DNA of 64,000 bases from Pseudoalteromonas luteoviolacea (GCF_000814765.1 NZ_JWIC01000004.1:1-64000); one strand, 5' to 3'; shown: positions 9,886 to 19,679, numbered from the stretch's first letter. Numbers and translations: made by a program. The notes: generated by a model not told the origin, from the letters alone.

Positions 9886-10895
9886 TTTAAATGCAAATCA
9901 ATCGGCGTCTTACTTTGTTTGCCGCCGATTTCTCTCACTAGCTTGGGCACTAAAAACCCTGGTAATGTTTCTAGCATGTGTGCAACCAAATCAATCGCCT
10001 CTGATTCGTTTATGTCAAAGTGGCTGGCACCTTCAACTTTATCGAGTAAATGTAGGTAATAAGGCAATATATCACTGTCAAATAAGGCTTCGCTCAGCGC
10101 TGATAATGTTTGAGCACAATCGTTGATCCCTTTGAGCAGTACCGATTGATTTAGCAATGTGACACCGGCCTGTTTAAGCTTACTCATCGCAGCCTTAAAA
10201 TCATCGTCTATTTCATTTGGGTGATTAATGTGATTAACCAAAATAGCTTTGAGACGGCTGTTTGCTAATCGATTACACAGTGCATCGGTCACCCTTGCAG
10301 GAATAACCACGGGTAAGCGACTGTGGATCCTAATACGTTTTATCTGGGGCAATGCTTCTAATTCATCTAATAGCCAACTGATCATGTCATCTTTGGCCAT
10401 CAGTGGATCGCCACCGCTTAATATCACTTCATTAATTTCAGGATGTTCAACCAGGTACTCAAATATCGGTGCAAGCGCCCGCTTATTAATTTGGTTATCT
10501 TGATAGGGGAAATGACGTCTAAAGCAATATCTGCAGTTTACTGCGCATCCTGTTTTCAGCATTAACAGCACTCGAGATTGGTATTTATGCAAAAGGCCTG
10601 GTACAGGTGCATCTTGCTCCTCTAGCGGGTCTTTGTTAAATCCTGAAGCTGCAATAAACTCCTGATGCAGCGGCATCACTTGCAATAACAAGGGATCGCT
10701 GGGATCACCGTAGCGCATTTTGGCAATAAAGGGTCTTGGCACACGAACAGGGAAAAGTCGCTTCGCAGCAAGGTCTTTTGCATTGAAATGGGTCTCCAAA
10801 CCCAACATTTTGAGTAGTGTATCTGGGCAAGTAACGACATTTGCCAATTCTTTTTGCCAGTTACTATGCAAATTTACTTCATTTATTTGTATCAT
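9882..10895 (-). CDS. epmB: EF-P beta-lysylation protein EpmB (lysine 2,3-aminomutase family)
   Basis: A radical-SAM, PLP-dependent aminomutase that converts L-lysine to (R)-beta-lysine for attachment to elongation factor P. The 337-residue protein has the radical SAM cluster motif C117-x3-C121-x2-C124 ('CAVNCRYC'), the 'FRRHFPY' segment after it and 'ILSGGDPL' typical of the KamA family. Its length matches the short EpmB subgroup rather than the longer clostridial KamA. It is divergent from efp, with 41 bp between start codons. This neighbourhood makes EpmB more likely than a catabolic aminomutase. Confidence 0.95.
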   Translation of the reverse strand: MIQINEVNLHSNWQKELANVVTCPDTLLKMLGLETHFNAKDLAAKRLFPVRVPRPFIAKMRYGDPSDPLLLQVMPLHQEFIAASGFNKDPLEEQDAPVPGLLHKYQSRVLLMLKTGCAVNCRYCFRRHFPYQDNQINKRALAPIFEYLVEHPEINEVILSGGDPLMAKDDMISWLLDELEALPQIKRIRIHSRLPVVIPARVTDALCNRLANSRLKAILVNHINHPNEIDDDFKAAMSKLKQAGVTLLNQSVLLKGINDCAQTLSALSEALFDSDILPYYLHLLDKVEGASHFDINESEAIDLVAHMLETLPGFLVPKLVREIGGKQSKTPIDLHLN

Positions 10896-10936
10896 TAGCA
10901 GGTTTATTACTCGAAATACGATGATTAGAGGATACG

Positions 10937-11503
10937 ATGGCGAATTATAGCACCAACGAGTTCAAGGGCGGCCTAAAAATTATGATTGATGGCGAGCCTT
11001 GTACGATCCTAGAAAACGAAATGGTTAAACCAGGTAAAGGCCAAGCTTTCAACCGCGTTAAGATCCGTAAGTTGATCTCAGGAAAAGTATTAGAAAAAAC
11101 GTTTAAATCTGGCGACTCTGTGGAAGGCGCAGACGTGATGGAAACAGATCTAGCTTATCTTTATACAGATGGCGAGTTCTGGCACTTCATGAACAACGAC
11201 ACATTTGAGCAAATCGCAGCGGACGAAAAAGCATTGGGTGACAATGTAAAGTGGTTAGTTGAAAACGACGTTTGTACAATCACACTGTGGAACGGCAACC
11301 CGATTGCAGTAACACCACCAAACTTTGTTGAGCTAGAGATCACAGATACAGATCCTGGTCTAAAAGGTGACACAGCGGGTACTGGTGGTAAGCCAGCGAC
11401 ACTAACAACCGGTGCGGTTGTACGTGTACCACTGTTTGTACAAATTGGTGAAGTGATCAAAGTTGATACGCGTACTGGCGAATACGTGAGCCGCGTTAAG
11501 TAA
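10937..11503 (+). CDS. efp: Elongation factor P
   Basis: EF-P relieves ribosome stalling at polyproline stretches. The 188-residue protein has three OB-type domains. The modified loop 'KPGKGQAF' places the target lysine at K34, the residue that receives beta-lysine from EpmA/EpmB. A ribosome binding site 'agagga' lies 4-5 bp before the ATG. It is followed after 86 bp by epmA, with a strong terminator between, so efp is probably monocistronic. The third partner, EpmC, is not in the window. Confidence 0.98.
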   Translation: MANYSTNEFKGGLKIMIDGEPCTILENEMVKPGKGQAFNRVKIRKLISGKVLEKTFKSGDSVEGADVMETDLAYLYTDGEFWHFMNNDTFEQIAADEKALGDNVKWLVENDVCTITLWNGNPIAVTPPNFVELEITDTDPGLKGDTAGTGGKPATLTTGAVVRVPLFVQIGEVIKVDTRTGEYVSRVK

Positions 11504-11531
11504 TTATTTACTTAATCACTTTGACGTAAGA

Positions 11532-11560
11532 AAATCTCGGCTTCGGTCGAGATTTTTTTT
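11532..11560 (+). terminator. Rho-independent terminator after efp
   Basis: Stem aaatctcg / cgagattt with loop 'gcttcggt' is followed by a run of T. It lies 29 bp after the efp stop and before epmA. Confidence 0.9.
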
Positions 11561-11589
11561 GTCGTTATCAATATTATCTGAGGTAACCC

Positions 11590-12564
11590 ATGAATGAGGT
11601 GAAGTGGGCGCCGAGTGCGCAAATTGAAACCCTTAAACAGCGTGCAGCAGTACTGGCAAGTATCCGTTCATTTTTTGCTGAGCGTGATGTCTATGAAGTG
11701 GAAACGCCGAGTTTAAGTCAGGCGTCAGTGACGGATGTTCATTTGGCGACATTCTCAACGCAGTTTGTTGGGCCGAGCTATGCTCAAGGTTTGCCTCTGT
11801 ATTTACAGACCTCCCCCGAGTTTGCGATGAAACGCTTACTTGCAGCGGGTAGCGGTGCGATTTATCAAATTAGCAAAGCGTTTCGAAACGAAGAGTCCGG
11901 CCGTCATCATAACCCAGAATTTACCATGCTCGAGTGGTACCGCCCAGGGTTTGATGAGCATTTATTGATGGATGAAATTGATGCGCTTATGCAGTGCATT
12001 TTATCTTGTGATAAAGCACAAAGAATAAGTTACCAAGCGGCATTTCAGCAATATTTGTCCATCGATCCGTTAACAATAGAGTTGGAGTCATTGAAAGCAG
12101 TCTGTGCAGAGTATGGCTATCAAGACATTGCTGACCAAGAAACGACTATTGACCCTTTGTTGCAGCTGCTATTTTGCATGGAAATTGAACCTCAGATTGG
12201 ACAAGATATTCCTTGTTTTGTTTACCACTTTCCTGCATCACAAGCTGCACTGGCTAAATTAAATGAACAAGATAAGCGAGTAGCGGGGCGTTTTGAGCTG
12301 TACTACAAAGGGATGGAACTGGCTAACGGCTTCAATGAATTGACTGATGCTGAGGAGCAGAGTAAGCGCTTTGATGAAGATAACTTGCAGCGCCAGCAAA
12401 TGAATTTGCCTACCGTAGATAAAGATATGCGTTTTTTAGCCGCACTAGGTCAAGGCTTGCCGAATTGTGCAGGGGTTGCTTTGGGCATTGACCGCTTGGT
12501 GATGCTGGCCACAGACAAGCGCGAGATAAAGGAAGTGATTGCCTTTGATATTGAACGTGCCTAA
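11590..12564 (+). CDS. epmA: EF-P--(R)-beta-lysine ligase EpmA (GenX/PoxA/YjeA)
   Basis: A paralogue of the catalytic domain of class II lysyl-tRNA synthetase that ligates (R)-beta-lysine to K34 of EF-P. The 324-residue length is that of EpmA, without an anticodon-binding domain. Class II motif 2 is seen in 'FRNEESGRHHNPEFTMLEWY' (about residues 97-116), and motif 3 in 'GVALGIDRLVML' near the C-terminus. The ATG has a 'gaggtaa' ribosome binding site. It lies next to efp and epmB, so the window holds all but EpmC of the modification pathway. Confidence 0.96.
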   Translation: MNEVKWAPSAQIETLKQRAAVLASIRSFFAERDVYEVETPSLSQASVTDVHLATFSTQFVGPSYAQGLPLYLQTSPEFAMKRLLAAGSGAIYQISKAFRNEESGRHHNPEFTMLEWYRPGFDEHLLMDEIDALMQCILSCDKAQRISYQAAFQQYLSIDPLTIELESLKAVCAEYGYQDIADQETTIDPLLQLLFCMEIEPQIGQDIPCFVYHFPASQAALAKLNEQDKRVAGRFELYYKGMELANGFNELTDAEEQSKRFDEDNLQRQQMNLPTVDKDMRFLAALGQGLPNCAGVALGIDRLVMLATDKREIKEVIAFDIERA

Positions 12565-12578
12565 AGTACGGTGGATAC

Positions 12579-12609
12579 AAAAAAGCTCAGCATTTGCTGA
12601 GCTTTTTTA
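12579..12609. terminator. Bidirectional terminator between epmA and the chemotaxis gene
   Basis: Stem aaaaaagctcagc / gctgagctttttt with loop attt has A and T runs on both sides. It serves convergent epmA (plus) and the methyl-accepting protein (minus). Confidence 0.92.
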
Positions 12610-13830
12610 TTAAACAAATCGCTGCAACTCTTTTTGTGTGGTGGCTGTAAGCTGGTGGGCATGTTGACAGTCACTGAGTGCAGTATCTAACTGCTCTTTT
12701 GCTGATTGACCCAATTGGACAATTTGCTGCACAGCTTGGTGAGTGTGGTTTTGTGTTTCTTCCAGCTGATGTACGGCACTGACAATTTCTTCTAGCTGTG
12801 ACTGGTTGCGCTCAAAGTCCTCACTCATATTAGCAAAACCTTGAGAAGTTTCGCTAATGGCTTTTTCTGCACCGCTTGAATGAGAGATCAGTTGTTCAGA
12901 CTCCTGATGTGTTTCACTGACAAGGTGATCCATTTGGTTGATAAAGTCGCTGATCTGCCTTGTGGCATCATTCACTTTAACCGATAAGTTTCTTACTTCA
13001 TCGGCGACGACCGCAAATCCGCGACCTGCTTCACCGGCACGCGCAGCCTCAATTGCAGCATTCAACGCAAGTAAGTTTGTTTGGTCAGAAAACTCTTCAA
13101 CCATTTTGAGGATATTACGGATATTGTCGCTATTTTCTTTGAGTCCAGCGACCGTGGTTGAGAAGTTCCCCAGTAATGACGTGATCTGCTGCACTTCACT
13201 AACCAGCGTCAATAAAGACTGCGATGAGCCTCTAACAAAGTGCAAGCTCTCTGTGTTGGCTTGATAAACTTGGTCGGTATTACTGACAATACTTTGCAGG
13301 CTGTGTGTTACCTGATCGCTGGCTGCGATAATGGTGTCGCCTTGGTTAATTTGCTGTGCACCCACGGATACCGTGTTGGTCATGGAGTAGGTCACTTGCT
13401 GGTTGCTCGCTGTGGCGGCTTCAGCGCTTTTATAGGTATTCCCCAACAGTTCACCTAGGTGAGCGGTAAAAGTATTGTACTGTGCACTGAGATCTCTAAA
13501 TTCATCATAAGTAAATTGAGGAAGCTGCGCCGATAAATCTCCATCCTGACGATTTATTTGCTCTAACCTGTCTCGCATAGCTTGCACTGGACGTACGATC
13601 AAAAAGCGCATGTAAAAGAAGGTGAATATGAAAGCCGCAACAGATGCGAATGCGAGTAGCCAAAAACCACCAAATTTGCTACCAGAGTCACTCAAATATG
13701 AATAGAGCCAGCCTAAAGTGAGCAGTTGAAATACAAATAAAAACCCAAGGTTACCGAAAATTTTTCGGGTTAATGTATAAAACAAAGACTCTTCAATTAA
13801 ATTATATATCCGCATGTACAAACTCGTCAT
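12610..13830 (-). CDS. Methyl-accepting chemotaxis protein with minimal periplasmic loop
   Basis: A chemoreceptor of 406 residues. Two TM helices (about 27-46 and 56-77) are separated by only about ten residues, so no ligand-binding domain is present. A HAMP-like segment ('[16 protein letters not shown]') follows TM2. The cytoplasmic signalling domain has the highly conserved hairpin tip '[20 protein letters not shown]' around residues 254-273, which binds CheA/CheW. A C-terminal CheR pentapeptide is absent. It may sense a membrane or cytoplasmic cue or be coupled to another protein; this is inference. No che genes are nearby. Confidence 0.93.
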   Translation of the reverse strand: MTSLYMRIYNLIEESLFYTLTRKIFGNLGFLFVFQLLTLGWLYSYLSDSGSKFGGFWLLAFASVAAFIFTFFYMRFLIVRPVQAMRDRLEQINRQDGDLSAQLPQFTYDEFRDLSAQYNTFTAHLGELLGNTYKSAEAATASNQQVTYSMTNTVSVGAQQINQGDTIIAASDQVTHSLQSIVSNTDQVYQANTESLHFVRGSSQSLLTLVSEVQQITSLLGNFSTTVAGLKENSDNIRNILKMVEEFSDQTNLLALNAAIEAARAGEAGRGFAVVADEVRNLSVKVNDATRQISDFINQMDHLVSETHQESEQLISHSSGAEKAISETSQGFANMSEDFERNQSQLEEIVSAVHQLEETQNHTHQAVQQIVQLGQSAKEQLDTALSDCQHAHQLTATTQKELQRFV

Positions 13831-13962
13831 AGGCTATCACTCGCCAATTGGGTAAATACTGACTCAATCCATCGTTCTGGCCAGAAATTTACGATCAGTC
13901 TTATTAAAGTATACCATTTAGTGGAATTATTTAAGCTTGTAAGCGTTGGTTTCCCAACTAAA

Positions 13963-13984
13963 CGCTATTTTTTGTAAAATAGCG
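13963..13984. terminator. Hairpin between the glycerophosphodiesterase and chemotaxis genes
   Basis: Perfect arms cgctatttt / aaaatagcg with a 4-nt loop lie 28 bp beyond the stop of the minus-strand gene at 14012. It is AT-rich and has only a short T stretch on the minus strand; a weak terminator is possible. Confidence 0.45.
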
Positions 13985-14011
13985 AGCCTTATTCAAAAAT
14001 GGCTGGAAAAG

Positions 14012-14722
14012 TTACTTGTTTTGCCATTTATTGATGACCATTTTTGCATGACACGGATAATTGCTAAATATCCCATCTACACCCATCTCAAGCACTTGCT
14101 CTAGGTCCTGTTGTTTATCCACAGTGTAAGTATAAACCTTTAACCCTCTTTGCTTTGCATCGTTAACAAATTCATGGTTAATGAAATTTTTGTCGACATG
14201 AATGCTATAGGCGTGAAGGCGTTGTGCAAATTCAGCATAGTTAAGTGGGATTGAGGCCGTTAACGCCCCAATTTTGACCCAAGGTAGTTTTTGTTTTAGC
14301 CAAACTAGCTGGTGGTGATCAAATGAAGATAGGATGAGTTGTGATCGCTCAAAGACATCTTCTTGTACATTTTTTTCAATGTAATGGACAAACTTATCTA
14401 AGCTGTATGTGTGTTTTAATTCGAGGTTAATATCCGCTTGCTTACCGATTAAATTGAATACTTCTTGCAGTGTTGGGATCCCTTCACCATTGCCTGCATC
14501 CAGTTTGTTTAATTCTGATCTCGACGCATGCCTGACCATGCCTTTTCCATTCGTTGTTCGGTCCAACCATGTATCATGAATGATGGCATAATCATCATGG
14601 CAGCTTTGTACATCAAGTTCTATACCATGTACACCCACCTCTAAAGCTGCGCTAATTGCACTTAGCGAGTTTTCGGGATACATGCCGCTGGCACCGCGGT
14701 GTGCAAATACTTGGATCATCAT
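14012..14722 (-). CDS. Glycerophosphodiester phosphodiesterase (GDPD family, UgpQ-like)
   Basis: Hydrolyses glycerophosphodiesters to glycerol-3-phosphate and an alcohol. The 236-residue protein has the GDPD signature: 'AHRGASGMYPENSL' with catalytic His8 and Arg9, 'ELDVQSCHD' with metal ligands, 'IHDTWLDRTTNG' with the second catalytic His, 'NLELKH', and the TIM-barrel end 'YTYTVD...GVDGIFSNYP'. No signal peptide, so cytoplasmic like UgpQ. Its start overlaps the stop of the upstream transporter by 4 bp (ATGA), so they are one operon. A role in recycling phospholipid head groups is inferred. Confidence 0.93.
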   Translation of the reverse strand: MMIQVFAHRGASGMYPENSLSAISAALEVGVHGIELDVQSCHDDYAIIHDTWLDRTTNGKGMVRHASRSELNKLDAGNGEGIPTLQEVFNLIGKQADINLELKHTYSLDKFVHYIEKNVQEDVFERSQLILSSFDHHQLVWLKQKLPWVKIGALTASIPLNYAEFAQRLHAYSIHVDKNFINHEFVNDAKQRGLKVYTYTVDKQQDLEQVLEMGVDGIFSNYPCHAKMVINKWQNK

Positions 14723-15579
14723 TTATTCCTTGTTATTGACCAAGTTTCATAAAAAGCGGCACTGACTACTAAGATACCGCCAATAAGTGTTGTCATACTG
14801 GTTGTCTCAGATAACAGCATATAAGCCAATACAATGCCATACAAGGGCTGCAAGCATGAAATTAGTCCAGTTGTGGTTGCGCTCAAATAGCGTAAGCTGC
14901 TGGCAAATAATGAGTGAGGAATGGCTGTGAATACTACGCCAGCTAGGAGCAAGTAGTAGATGTCTTGTAATGGTAAGCTTGTTGGCGGGGCGTCAACAAA
15001 CATAGACAAAACAACCGCGGCGGTTAAAGTTTGATAAAGCATCGTATGGGGGCCGCCATATTGTGAAAAGTACTTTTTTTGTAGCAGGTTACGCATGGCA
15101 AAAAATGCACCAGACAGCACGCCAGTTAAAATACCGAAGGTCACTTGGTCGCCTAAATCAGTATTAGGCATCATTAAATAAATACCAAAAATCACCATGG
15201 TAGCAATCAACAAGTCGGCAAGCTTCAGACGTGTTTTGCTAAACAGCGGCTCTAGTAAAACAGTGATCACGGGATAGGTAAAAAAAGCAATGATGCCTGT
15301 GGCAATGCCCGCCATTTGCATCGCGGCAAAATAGGTCACCCAGTGAATACCAATAATGATGCCTAACCCGATAACAATAAAATAGTCTTTGCGCTGATTA
15401 AGCTTAAGATGTTTGTTTTGCATTTTGAGAATGAGCGTTAACGCGATAAATGCGATAGCGGTGCGATAAACAGTTATATCAAGCGCAGGGAGCGCGATGA
15501 GCTTAGAGAAAAGGGCGGTGCCGCCAAATAGAAAAACCGCGAGGTGTAAGTTTATAAGTGCCGATTGATGTTGCTGCAT
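14719..15579 (-). CDS. DMT-superfamily exporter (two EamA domains)
   Basis: An inner-membrane transporter of 286 residues with about ten TM helices in two EamA repeats (residues about 5-137 and 148-280). Each repeat has the glycine/proline-rich helix ends of the family ('FFTYPVITVLLEPLF', 'ISCLQPLYGIVLAYMLLSE'). Such proteins usually export amino acids or small metabolites; the substrate is unknown here. First gene of a two-gene operon with the glycerophosphodiesterase. It is divergent from the sensor kinase at 15699, with about 120 bp between. Confidence 0.9.
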   Translation of the reverse strand: MQQHQSALINLHLAVFLFGGTALFSKLIALPALDITVYRTAIAFIALTLILKMQNKHLKLNQRKDYFIVIGLGIIIGIHWVTYFAAMQMAGIATGIIAFFTYPVITVLLEPLFSKTRLKLADLLIATMVIFGIYLMMPNTDLGDQVTFGILTGVLSGAFFAMRNLLQKKYFSQYGGPHTMLYQTLTAAVVLSMFVDAPPTSLPLQDIYYLLLAGVVFTAIPHSLFASSLRYLSATTTGLISCLQPLYGIVLAYMLLSETTSMTTLIGGILVVSAAFYETWSITRNK

Positions 15580-15698
15580 AGTTTTTATCTTTTATTGTTT
15601 GCTAAATTTATTTGAATTAAGTGACAACTGTCACTGAGTGATTCAGCAAGAGCATGTTAAATTAAAAATAACATTCTATATACCTTAGAAAAGTAACA

Positions 15699-16811
15699 GT
15701 GATGAATTTAAGTGTCGGGCATTTTACACATTCAATGCATATTGCGAGACCAAGTAGGCATTTTTTGGGCAACTATGGTCATTTATTTTTTTCAGTATTT
15801 TATTTTTTCCCACTGTATCGAAGTTGGAATATACATACCCGTGCTGAAATCGCATATGAGGTAATCGCTTATGTTGTATTTGCACTTATTTACTGCAAAG
15901 CACTGAAATCGCCATCGAGTAAAGTACTTCCCTTCATTATCATCATGGTATTGATCTGCATATTGGCAACTCAGTTGACACCTGGCACGAGTACGTTATT
16001 TGGTTATATTGCATATTTTATCGGGTTTTGTTTTCTGGGCTTTGCTCGTTGGTTAATGTTTTTTTTTCTGGTGTTATCTATTGCCGTAGTGACTTTATTA
16101 TTTATTCCCATGAATGACTGGGCATACTTTCTCGGGCCTGCATTGGTCGTCTCTTTGGGGCTATTCAGTTTTGGCTTTGTTGAATATAAAGATAGGATCC
16201 ATAACGACGAAACACGAAAAAGTAAAGAGCAGCTCCAGCAGTTAGCAAAAATTGCTGAGCGAGAACGGATTGCGAGAGATTTACACGACTTACTCGGACA
16301 TTCACTCAGCTCTATCTCATTAAAATCAGAGCTGGCCAGTAAATTTATTGTTGCAGGTCTATTGGATAAGGCGGAAACGGAAGCACAAGAAGTTGCTAAG
16401 CTTGCGCGAGTTGCCTTATCTGAAGTAAGAGAAGCCGTATCCGGTATGCAGCAGTTAGGGCTAACAGCGCAATTGGATGTGATGGCATCTCGCCTACAGG
16501 ATAAAGGCGTTAAGGTTCACAAAGAGGTTGAATGTGGAGATATTTCTGCACAAAAAGAAAGTTGCTTTTGCTTTGTTGCTAAAGAGGCGGTAACGAATGT
16601 ACTCAAACATAGTAATGCCACCGAGATAAAAATATCTCTCAATGAGCAAAGCAATTATCACCAACTCACTTTTGAAGATGATGGGCAAATAGGTGCCGTT
16701 ATCTGGGGTAATGGATTACGTGGGATTAAGTCTCGTATTGAAGAGCTAGGCGGCCATATTCAGGTGACGACATCGGATGGTTATAAGCTGGTGGCGCAAC
16801 TTCCAAAATAA
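15699..16811 (+). CDS. Sensor histidine kinase, NarL-partner type (HisKA_3, DesK-like)
   Basis: A membrane kinase of 370 residues. About five TM helices occupy residues 25-162, with no large periplasmic domain. A short coiled coil leads to the HisKA_3 dimerisation helix 'ERERIARDLHDLLGHSLSSI' with phospho-acceptor His196, then an HATPase_c domain ('KEAVTNVLKHSNAT', N box; 'NGLRGIKSRIEELGG', G box). The architecture resembles the thermosensor DesK, but sensing of membrane state is only inferred. Start may be GTG at 15699 or ATG at 15702. The response regulator follows after 9 bp. Confidence 0.93.
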   Translation: MMNLSVGHFTHSMHIARPSRHFLGNYGHLFFSVFYFFPLYRSWNIHTRAEIAYEVIAYVVFALIYCKALKSPSSKVLPFIIIMVLICILATQLTPGTSTLFGYIAYFIGFCFLGFARWLMFFFLVLSIAVVTLLFIPMNDWAYFLGPALVVSLGLFSFGFVEYKDRIHNDETRKSKEQLQQLAKIAERERIARDLHDLLGHSLSSISLKSELASKFIVAGLLDKAETEAQEVAKLARVALSEVREAVSGMQQLGLTAQLDVMASRLQDKGVKVHKEVECGDISAQKESCFCFVAKEAVTNVLKHSNATEIKISLNEQSNYHQLTFEDDGQIGAVIWGNGLRGIKSRIEELGGHIQVTTSDGYKLVAQLPK

Positions 16812-16820
16812 GGAGTAGAA

Positions 16821-17420
16821 ATGAAAGTTTTAGTGGTTGAAGACCAAGCATTAGTGAGAAATGCCATTTCGGCATTGTTGAGTTTGGAACCTGGATTGGA
16901 AGTGATAGGCCAAGTTGAAGATGGTCAACAAGCACTTGAGTTCTTAGTAAACAACACGCCAGATATTGTGCTCAGTGATATTGAAATGCCTAAGGTAACC
17001 GGGCTAGATCTGGCTCAGGAAATACAAAAAAAATACCCAACAGTAAAAGTTGTGATCATGACGACATTTTCTCGCAGTGGCTATATTCGTCGTGCAATGG
17101 AGTCTAATGCGAAGGGGTTTATTCTCAAAGAGGCACCGAGTGACTATTTGATAAATGCATTGAAGAAAGCCTCTGTTGGACAAAAAGTCATTGATCCAGA
17201 GCTGGCGATGAATGCGCTCAATGACAGTGACCCGCTATCTGACAAAGAAAGGAAGGCGTTACGACTGGCAGGTGAGGGCTTGAAAACGAAGCAAATTGCA
17301 GCGTCTTTGTACTTGAGTGAAGGTACTGTGAGAAATTATTTATCAGATGCCATTGCTAAATTAAATGCGACAAATCGTATCGATGCGGCACGTATTGCTA
17401 GACAAAAGGGTTGGCTTTAA
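16821..17420 (+). CDS. Response regulator, NarL/FixJ family (DesR-like)
   Basis: A 199-residue transcription factor. The receiver domain has acidic residues E7-D8, phospho-acceptor D53 ('VLSDIEMP'), the conserved Thr ('VIMTTFSRSG') and Lys near 106. The LuxR-type helix-turn-helix lies at about 136-199 ('LSDKERKALRLAGEGLKTKQIA...YLSEGTVRNYLS'). A strong ribosome binding site 'aaggag' precedes the ATG. It is the partner of the kinase directly upstream. No target operator could be identified. Confidence 0.95.
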   Translation: MKVLVVEDQALVRNAISALLSLEPGLEVIGQVEDGQQALEFLVNNTPDIVLSDIEMPKVTGLDLAQEIQKKYPTVKVVIMTTFSRSGYIRRAMESNAKGFILKEAPSDYLINALKKASVGQKVIDPELAMNALNDSDPLSDKERKALRLAGEGLKTKQIAASLYLSEGTVRNYLSDAIAKLNATNRIDAARIARQKGWL

Positions 17421-17519
17421 TTTAATTTTGCCCCTATAAATGGTAGTTTTCCCTTTATTAGTGGTTTTTATTAGTAATATAATACTAGTAATAAATTAAA
17501 ATATTGTAACTTTTCATTC

Positions 17520-19679
17520 ATGGGCGATCCAAAACTCTTATTACAAATTTTGGCGTTAACTACTTGCGTATGTGCCGTGTTTATGATGGTCAATTGGTTG
17601 ATACATAAACAAACCCCCGGCACCCGCTTATGGTTTGGTTTTGTATGTTGTGCTGCGATCGCATGTATGTTTCAAGCCTCATTATCACTGTCGCCAATTT
17701 GGTCTATTATGGTGCCAAACACCCTTATCCTCTGTGGGTTGTTTATGTTAACCCGGGGAGTTGAGAGGTTTTTCTCTGTTCATACTTATCATCTTCCCTG
17801 GTACATATTGGCAAGTGTGTTTTTCCCAAGTTTTGTTTATTTTACGTTTGTTGAGCCGAGCTTTTTAGTCAGAGTGGTTGTTAATTACTTAGTGTGGCTG
17901 CTGGCTATGGCGCTCTGTCTGCGGGCTTTATATTTGGGTCAAAATAAGAACGTGGTGTCTTTTTCTCCAGCACATTGGACGTTTGCGATTGCGTGTATAT
18001 GCTTGCTAAGTGTTTTTACTTTGCGGTTAGGCATGTTAGGTAACTTTGAACACACAGATACATTGGGAACCAATAATTGGGTGAATCAGTTTTTCTCTTT
18101 GTCTGTCATTGTGATGCCTTTAATTTTGTGTTTCTCGTTGTGCTTATTGTGTAGTTGTCGAAAAGAGCAACAATTGGCCGAACTCACCTCAAAAGCAAAA
18201 AAAGAATCACAAAAAAAAGAGCGCTTTCTAACGCTACTCAGTCATGAATTGAGAACGCCTTTAAACGCGATTGTTGGCCATGCTGAATTAATTAAGCAAG
18301 CCCCGAGAGAGCCATTAAAATATAGTCAGTATTGCGATGTGATCATTTCTACGGCAATGTCACTGGCAGATTTGGCAAATCAAGTCTTACTTAACGCAAG
18401 AGGAAAGTCTTCCAAGCAAGTGCCATTAAACTTGGCGCAATTTGCTGAGCTTCTGACTATACAATTCCAGCCTTTAGTTCAAGACAGAGAAATCTCTTTG
18501 TGCACTCACTTAACGGGCTTTTCAAGTGATCAAATGTTTTTGGTTGACCAAGATAGCATTGGGCTGGTGGTCAAAAATTTACTGTCCAATGCGATTAAGT
18601 ATACTGAAAATGGGGATATTACGCTTGCCATAAAACAGCAAAGTAGCTGTGACAAAAGCAGCGTCATTCGCTTTGAAGTGACAGACACTGGTGAGGGAAT
18701 GACGCAAGATCAGGTAGAACAGTTATTTCAACCTTTTTCCTCTTTCGATCCTGCTCGTTCAATTGCGCAAAGTGCCGGAGTCGGTTTGATGTTATGTCAG
18801 CAAATATTGGAAGCGTTAGGTACTCAGCTCCATGTCTCTAGCAAGGTGGGGCTAGGTAGTTCCTTTTATTTTGATATTGAGTTGGTTCAATCCAATGCTA
18901 AACAGGACGCAATAAAAGGAAATTTATCTGAAGATGATACCGCGGTTCAGTTATGTGGTGATATTTTGGTTGTTGAAGATAATCAGCTTAATCAAGAAAT
19001 ATTGAGGCACTTTTTGACCTCGTTAGGGCTAAGTTATGAGATTGCGGCGACCTTATCTGCTGCTGAGTCGGCGCTCAGAGACAGGCAATTTGATGTTGTT
19101 TTCCTCGACATGCACTTAACCGATGGCCACGGGCTTGAGTGGTACCAAACTGTTTTCAAGCAATTTCAGTTTCAACAGGCACCCGTAGTCGTTGCCATTA
19201 CAGGGGATGTAGACGAGCAATCTCAGTTGGCTTACACAGAAGCGGGTATTGAGTTTTTCATGGCAAAACCGATTCAACAAGCACGCTTAGAGAGACTGCT
19301 TTGCCAATTACTCATGCCTGCTAAGCACTTTTTAGATGAGCAAAATATCCTAGATTATGCTGTTATCGATGCACTTGCAGAAACCATGAGTGCGCAAGTA
19401 CTTAGTGCAAAGTTAATGTATTTAAGTGATCGTTTAGACTATGAGTTTGCTCAACTTCGCGGATTAGCTGATATTCAAGCGTTTGAAGCTTTGGAGGAGA
19501 AGTTAATTCAACTAGAAGAGGAGGCAAGTGCACTTGGGATGAGCATGCTACATGTTGCGCTCCAAGATGTACGTCTGTCCATGTTCGATTCATTAGGAGC
19601 TGATTGGCAGTCTTTACACAGCTTAGCTAAGCAAAGTGCATATAAATTATCTGAATATCACTCAAAAGTATTGCAATAA
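17520..19679 (+). CDS. Hybrid sensor histidine kinase with 7-TM sensor, HisKA, HATPase, receiver and degenerate C-terminal region
   Basis: A 719-residue protein. Seven TM helices (about 6-28, 36-55, 60-80, 93-112, 117-138, 152-172, 189-212) form the sensor. HisKA carries His242 in 'LLSHELRTPLNA'; HATPase_c follows at about 340-465 ('NLLSNAIKYTENGDI', 'DTGEGM'). A receiver with phospho-Asp530 ('VVFLDMHLTDGHG') spans about 482-598. The last 110 residues are helical and sit where an Hpt domain is expected, but no H-x-L-K-G motif is seen, so the relay end may be lost or lie on another protein. No good ribosome binding site precedes the ATG at 17520. The next gene, 168 bp on, is the giant surface protein; a regulatory link is possible but unproven. 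Confidence 0.92.
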   Translation: MGDPKLLLQILALTTCVCAVFMMVNWLIHKQTPGTRLWFGFVCCAAIACMFQASLSLSPIWSIMVPNTLILCGLFMLTRGVERFFSVHTYHLPWYILASVFFPSFVYFTFVEPSFLVRVVVNYLVWLLAMALCLRALYLGQNKNVVSFSPAHWTFAIACICLLSVFTLRLGMLGNFEHTDTLGTNNWVNQFFSLSVIVMPLILCFSLCLLCSCRKEQQLAELTSKAKKESQKKERFLTLLSHELRTPLNAIVGHAELIKQAPREPLKYSQYCDVIISTAMSLADLANQVLLNARGKSSKQVPLNLAQFAELLTIQFQPLVQDREISLCTHLTGFSSDQMFLVDQDSIGLVVKNLLSNAIKYTENGDITLAIKQQSSCDKSSVIRFEVTDTGEGMTQDQVEQLFQPFSSFDPARSIAQSAGVGLMLCQQILEALGTQLHVSSKVGLGSSFYFDIELVQSNAKQDAIKGNLSEDDTAVQLCGDILVVEDNQLNQEILRHFLTSLGLSYEIAATLSAAESALRDRQFDVVFLDMHLTDGHGLEWYQTVFKQFQFQQAPVVVAITGDVDEQSQLAYTEAGIEFFMAKPIQQARLERLLCQLLMPAKHFLDEQNILDYAVIDALAETMSAQVLSAKLMYLSDRLDYEFAQLRGLADIQAFEALEEKLIQLEEEASALGMSMLHVALQDVRLSMFDSLGADWQSLHSLAKQSAYKLSEYHSKVLQ

